Origin: an uncultured Clostridia bacterium
GTDB lineage: Bacteria; Bacillota; Clostridia; Acetivibrionales; CALMWN01
Assembly: GCA_937873555.1 (NCBI GenBank)
Contig: CALMWN010000013.1
Coordinates: 1-8,917, forward strand
DNA: 8,917 bases
Reading direction: 5' to 3'
Position numbers and translations under genes: made by a program. Below, one piece after another: positions 5,903 through 8,917 of the stretch (position 1 is the stretch's first letter; each line of letters begins with the position of its first letter). Under the pieces are notes generated by a model that worked only from the letters and a program-made list of their open reading frames with translations, had not been told where the DNA came from and did not search any database.

Positions 5903-5931
5903 TTGACAATTCAATTTACTCATTGTAAATT
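5903..5931 (+). promoter_or_regulatory. Promoter of aroF-tyrA
   Basis: A perfect TTGACA (5903-5908) is followed after 17 bases by TAAATT (5926-5931), which matches the -10 consensus at 4 of 6 positions. Transcription would start near 5938, leaving a leader of about 110 bases before aroF. Confidence 0.65.
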
Positions 5932-5940
5932 TAAATAAAT

Positions 5941-6051
5941 ATGAACCAGGATTTTCTCGGTCTTATGTATTACGGTAGAACGGCAAATAATAATTTGGAG
6001 TGCATGCCGCCATATGTGAGCGGCACATGTAGAAAGGAAGAAAAGTCATGA
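5941..6051 (+). CDS. Possible leader ORF upstream of aroF (36 codons, uncertain)
   Basis: The frame starts at ATG 5941, just after the predicted transcription start, and runs to a TGA that overlaps the aroF start as ATGA. It contains one Phe codon and three Tyr codons, two of them adjacent (LMYYGR at residues 8-13). No ribosome binding site precedes ATG 5941. A shorter in-frame reading from ATG 6004 (15 codons) has GGAG only 3 bases upstream. If translated it could couple aroF expression to ribosome movement over the leader. An open frame this short may also be chance. Confidence 0.3.
   Translation: MNQDFLGLMYYGRTANNNLECMPPYVSGTCRKEEKS
6001..6030 (+). promoter_or_regulatory. Hairpin just upstream of the aroF ribosome binding site
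   Basis: TGCCGC (6005-6010) pairs perfectly with GCGGCA (6020-6025) around a nine-base loop, and GCA/TGT can extend it past a bulge. It ends a few bases before the AAAGGA ribosome binding site (6033-6038). It is placed to affect initiation, but no competing structure is evident. Confidence 0.45.
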
Positions 6052-7079
6052 TTATTGTTATGAAACCCGGCTCCCAGGAAAGCGACGTCAATGAGATTTC
6101 AAGAGTCCTGGAGTCTTTAGGCCTTGGTGTTCACATCTCAAAAGGAACAGAAAGAACAATTATAGGGGTTATTGGTGATAAGAGGGTTTTAAGCGATGTA
6201 CCCCTGGAGCTTATGCCCGGTGTCGAAAAACTGGTTCCCATCGTTGAATCCTATAAGCTTGCAGGCAAAACCTTCAAGCCGGAGGCAAGCATTGTTGATG
6301 TGAATGGAGTAAAAATCGGCGGAAAGGAACTTGTCATCATGGCAGGCCCCTGCGCGGTAGAGAGCCGCGAGCAGATTCTTGAAGCTGCTGTCGCGGTTAA
6401 AAAATCAGGAGCACAGTTCCTTCGCGGCGGAGCATTCAAGCCCAGAACATCCCCATATGCATTTCAAGGCCTTGAAGAGGAAGGCCTGAAGCTTCTTAAT
6501 GAGGCAAAGGAATTGACCGGACTATTGATTATAAGCGAGGTTACAAGTGAAAGGGCTGTTGAAATAGCCGACAAATATGTTGACATGTTTCAGATAGGTG
6601 CCCGGAACGTTCAAAATTTCCAACTGCTGAGAGAAGTCGGCCGCAGCGGCAAGCCTGTACTGTTCAAACGCGGTCCGTCAACGACAATTGATGAATGGCT
6701 GAATGCTGCGGAGTATATAATGAGTGAGGGTAATTACAATGTGGTTTTATGTGAAAGAGGAATCAGAACCTTTGAAACAGCCACAAGGAATACTCTTGAC
6801 ATAAGTGCCGTTCCTGTTGTGAAAAACTCAAGTCATTTGCCAATAATTGTGGACCCGAGCCATGCTGCAGGAAAAGCGCAGTATATAGCCCCGTTATCCA
6901 AAGCTGCCATAGCTGCGGGAGCGGATGGGTTAATCATAGAAGTTCATCCCAATCCCAGGTGCGCATTGTCAGATGCGGCACAACAACTGACTCCACAAAG
7001 CTTTGACGACCTGTGCAGGGATATCGGTCAACTTGCCGGGTTGTTGGGAAGAGAGTTCAGATATGGAAAAGGAGAATAG
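6048..7079 (+). CDS. aroF: 3-deoxy-7-phosphoheptulonate synthase (DAHP synthase, type I-beta, with N-terminal regulatory domain)
   Basis: The enzyme condenses phosphoenolpyruvate with erythrose 4-phosphate, the committed step of aromatic amino acid synthesis. The 343-residue product matches the Thermotoga-type enzyme. A ferredoxin-like/ACT-type regulatory domain (about 1-70) precedes the TIM barrel. Motifs are GPCAVES (100-106), RGGAFKPRTSPY (126-137), GARN (184-187), KRG (207-209), ERGIRTFE (236-243), DPSH (269-272) and EVHP (298-301). The metal ligands Cys102, His272, Glu298 and Asp309 are all present. The N-terminal domain in this class binds tyrosine or phenylalanine for feedback inhibition. 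ATG 6048 has AAAGGA 9 bases upstream, and MIIVMKPG is the usual N-terminus. It is promoter-proximal in a two-gene unit with tyrA, so the first and a terminal branch step are made together. Confidence 0.97.
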   Translation: MIIVMKPGSQESDVNEISRVLESLGLGVHISKGTERTIIGVIGDKRVLSDVPLELMPGVEKLVPIVESYKLAGKTFKPEASIVDVNGVKIGGKELVIMAGPCAVESREQILEAAVAVKKSGAQFLRGGAFKPRTSPYAFQGLEEEGLKLLNEAKELTGLLIISEVTSERAVEIADKYVDMFQIGARNVQNFQLLREVGRSGKPVLFKRGPSTTIDEWLNAAEYIMSEGNYNVVLCERGIRTFETATRNTLDISAVPVVKNSSHLPIIVDPSHAAGKAQYIAPLSKAAIAAGADGLIIEVHPNPRCALSDAAQQLTPQSFDDLCRDIGQLAGLLGREFRYGKGE

Positions 7080-8204
7080 ACGCACAGGCTTTGAAAACCC
7101 CATCAGCTCAAGGCAGAGAAGGTAACCATTATAGGTCTTGGACTCATCGGAGGTTCCCTTGCCAAAGCTCTCGGAGAGCGACTGGGTGTATCCGATATTA
7201 CTGCAATCGATAAGGACATGGCTTCCATTGAAAAAGCCGTCAGTGACAGGGTAGTAGCCCGTGGTTTTGTTGAGCTGAATGATTATGTATGGAATTCGGA
7301 TATAATTTTCATATGCACACCTGTAAAGCTTTCCCTGGAATATATCGGCATGCTGTCCGGAAAGGTGGGGCAAAATTGTATAGTGACTGATGTCTGCAGC
7401 ACAAAGGGTGAAATCATCGGATATGTCAACAGCATACAGGGATCCTTCTGTTTTGTCGGCGGGCATCCAATGGCAGGCACTGAGAAAAGCGGATATTCGG
7501 CAAGCCTGCCACATCTTTTTGAAAACGCCTACTATGTTTTAACCCCCAGCGCATCTACCAGTGAGAGTTGTATTGATTTTATGTCCGCTCTTACCGGAAG
7601 GATCGGGGCCATACCCATACAGCTGGGCGCAGATGAGCATGACAGGATAACAGGTGGGATAAGCCATGTCCCCCATGTTGTAGCTTCAGCCCTCGTGAAC
7701 CTGGTGCGGGGCATGGACAATTCGGATACTGCTCAGCTGTTGGCAGCAGGCGGTTTTAAGGACATCACCAGGATAGCCTCATCTAATCCGTCCATGTGGG
7801 AAAACATAGTAAGAAGCAACAAATATCATGTCAAAAAGCTTTTGGAGGATTATATCGTGATACTTGATAAATTCATCTCTGCTCTGGATAAGGATGATTA
7901 TCTTTCAATCCACGGATATTTTGAAACAGCAAAGATTTACAGAGATTCATTTGTCTCAAACAACAAAAAGGGACTAATACCGCCATTGTCCGAAATAATC
8001 GTCGATGTAGTGGACAAACCCGGTATAATAGCCGAAATCGCAACAATACTGGGAGCAAACGGGGTTAATATTAAAAACATCAATGTATCAAACAGCAGGG
8101 AGTTCGAGCAGGGCTGCCTGCGGATTACGCTGTCAGATGCGGAGAGTATGAGAAAAGCTTTTGATTTGCTGCAATGTACGGGACACAAGGTATATAAAAA
8201 TTAA
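7063..8204 (+). CDS. tyrA: Prephenate dehydrogenase with C-terminal ACT domain; 5' end apparently frameshifted
   Basis: The enzyme oxidatively decarboxylates prephenate to 4-hydroxyphenylpyruvate with NAD+, in the tyrosine branch. Homology is continuous in one frame from about 7116 to the stop at 8202-8204. It covers a Rossmann fold with GLGLIGG (from 7134), GGHPMAGTEKSGY (from 7458), the catalytic-His region ISHVPHV (from 7662), and an ACT domain (about 7989-8180, VDKPGIIAEI) for feedback control. That frame is open from 7095 but has no ATG, GTG or TTG before 7218; starting at 7218 would remove the nucleotide-binding loop. An ATG at 7063, overlapping the end of aroF, has AGAGAG 7 bases upstream. 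It is one frame off and stops at 7123-7125. A -1 shift between 7095 and 7122 would join them into about 380 residues. A missing base, a true mutation or programmed slippage are all possible. Function is certain; the start is not. Confidence 0.85.
7095..7101 (+). other. Candidate -1 slip site or indel position in tyrA
   Basis: AAAACCC fits the X XXY YYZ slip pattern with AAC and CCC as codons in the frame of ATG 7063. It falls exactly where the downstream tyrA frame becomes open (after TGA 7092-7094). The adjoining runs (A4, C4) are also where a miscounted base would be expected. CCC is not a favoured slip codon in bacteria. Confidence 0.3.
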
Positions 8205-8235
8205 AGGCCCTGCGCTGCAGGGTCTTATCTTTTTT
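8204..8235. terminator. Bidirectional terminator between convergent tyrA and rex
   Basis: The stem 8204-8213 pairs with 8217-8226 (AAGGCCCTGC with GCAGGGTCTT, one G-U) around loop GCT. On the plus strand a T6 run follows at 8230-8235. On the minus strand a T-rich TTTAATTTTT follows. It overlaps the stop codons of both genes, so it can serve both transcripts. Confidence 0.88.
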
Positions 8236-8896
8236 GCTTCTTTTCGATTTTCTGACTCTCTTTTATCATTTTCTCGTTAAGTTTATAACCTAAAACCATC
8301 AATCCATCACTTAAGTGTACATTCTCAATTATCACATCATGATGCAGCTTGAGATCCATAGGTGAAAAATTCCAAAGTCCCTTTATACCCAGTCGGGCTG
8401 CCCTGTCAGCGACAGTGGGCGTTTGATCATGGGGAACGCAAAGCATTGCTATGTCAACCTTTGTACTCTTTACAAACTCATCCAGAGTATCCAGATGCAT
8501 GATCTCTATGTCTCTGATCTTCTTTCCTATAACATTGGGGTTCACATCAAATATGCCGACAAGCTTGTAACCCCTCTTCTCGAAATTGCCATAGTTGGAT
8601 AAAGCCTGCCCCATATTACCTGCGCCAATAATAATAGTCTGGTAATTGTTGTTCAATCCCAGAATTTTCCCGATCTCTTTATAAAGGAATTCCACATTGT
8701 AGCCATAACCCTGCTGCCCAAAACCGCCAAAGCAATTTAAATCCTGGCGGATCTGTGAAGCTGTTATCCCCATTCTTACGCTTAATTCCTTTGAAGAAGT
8801 ACGTGTAATATCCATTTTCAGCAAATCATAAAGATATCTGTAATACCTTGGCAATCGCTTAACAACGGCAATTGAAACCTTTTTCTTTAAATCCAT
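8225..8896 (-). CDS. rex: Redox-sensing transcriptional repressor Rex
   Basis: Rex is a homodimeric repressor that senses the NADH/NAD+ ratio and typically controls fermentation, hydrogen and alcohol genes in Clostridia. The 223-residue product has the N-terminal winged helix: RLPRYYRYLYDLL (14-26), SSKELSVRMGITASQIRQDL (34-53) and the wing FGGFGQQGYGYNV. The Rossmann domain follows, with GAGNMGQAL (91-99) and Asp118 in GIFDVNP after the second strand. The length is normal (about 210-225) and the basic tail KKQKR is common. ATG 8896 is preferred, with GAGGAG 10 bases upstream. The TTG directly before it (8899) is 7 bases from the same site and is a real alternative. The promoter lies beyond the right edge. 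It is convergent with tyrA, with no functional link implied. I saw no clear Rex operator in the window. Confidence 0.97.
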   Translation of the reverse strand: MDLKKKVSIAVVKRLPRYYRYLYDLLKMDITRTSSKELSVRMGITASQIRQDLNCFGGFGQQGYGYNVEFLYKEIGKILGLNNNYQTIIIGAGNMGQALSNYGNFEKRGYKLVGIFDVNPNVIGKKIRDIEIMHLDTLDEFVKSTKVDIAMLCVPHDQTPTVADRAARLGIKGLWNFSPMDLKLHHDVIIENVHLSDGLMVLGYKLNEKMIKESQKIEKKQKR

Positions 8897-8917
8897 CAAA
8901 AATATACTCCTCGAAAG

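Noticed and set aside
6969..7514. Minus-strand frame of 181 codons opposite the aroF-tyrA junction
   Set aside because: It runs antisense to two well-recognised enzymes and has no family features. It is a shadow frame.

Overview
The window looks like chromosomal housekeeping DNA from a low-to-moderate GC Firmicute of the class Clostridia. The Rex regulator, the zapA-to-peptidase-U32 neighbourhood, the AG-rich ribosome binding sites, the frequent GTG starts and the strong intrinsic terminators all point that way. The Rex and DAHP synthase sequences suggest the Ruminiclostridium/Acetivibrio (old Clostridium cluster III) side, but I could not test this by database search.

Left part (1-3421, all minus strand). 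Read in the direction of transcription, a gene for a zinc-ribbon/DUF2007 protein is followed by a 421-base gap with tandem repeat-plus-hairpin units. Then come zapA (cell division), a small single-pass membrane protein, an alkaline-phosphatase-superfamily metalloenzyme, and the first 216 codons of a U32-family protein that runs off the left edge. The last four genes are close together and co-directional. A terminator-like hairpin overlaps the junction between the membrane protein and the metalloenzyme.

Middle (3382-6047). A standalone minus-strand gene encodes an EF-G-like translational GTPase with an unorthodox GTPase centre, and it ends in a perfect 16-bp-stem terminator. Its upstream side is an AT-rich intergenic region of about 530 bases. 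That region holds overlapping inverted repeats, poly-T tracts and a plus-strand promoter.

Right part (5903-8917). The plus-strand pair aroF-tyrA encodes the first enzyme of the shikimate pathway and the tyrosine-branch prephenate dehydrogenase, each with a regulatory domain. aroF is preceded by a possible leader ORF with a hairpin. The 5' end of tyrA has no usable start codon in its own frame and appears frameshifted. A bidirectional terminator separates tyrA from the convergent rex gene (redox-sensing repressor), whose start lies just inside the right edge.

I found no mobile element, CRISPR array, tRNA or rRNA. No undescribed multi-gene system is evident. The best leads are non-coding structures and the tyrA frame break.
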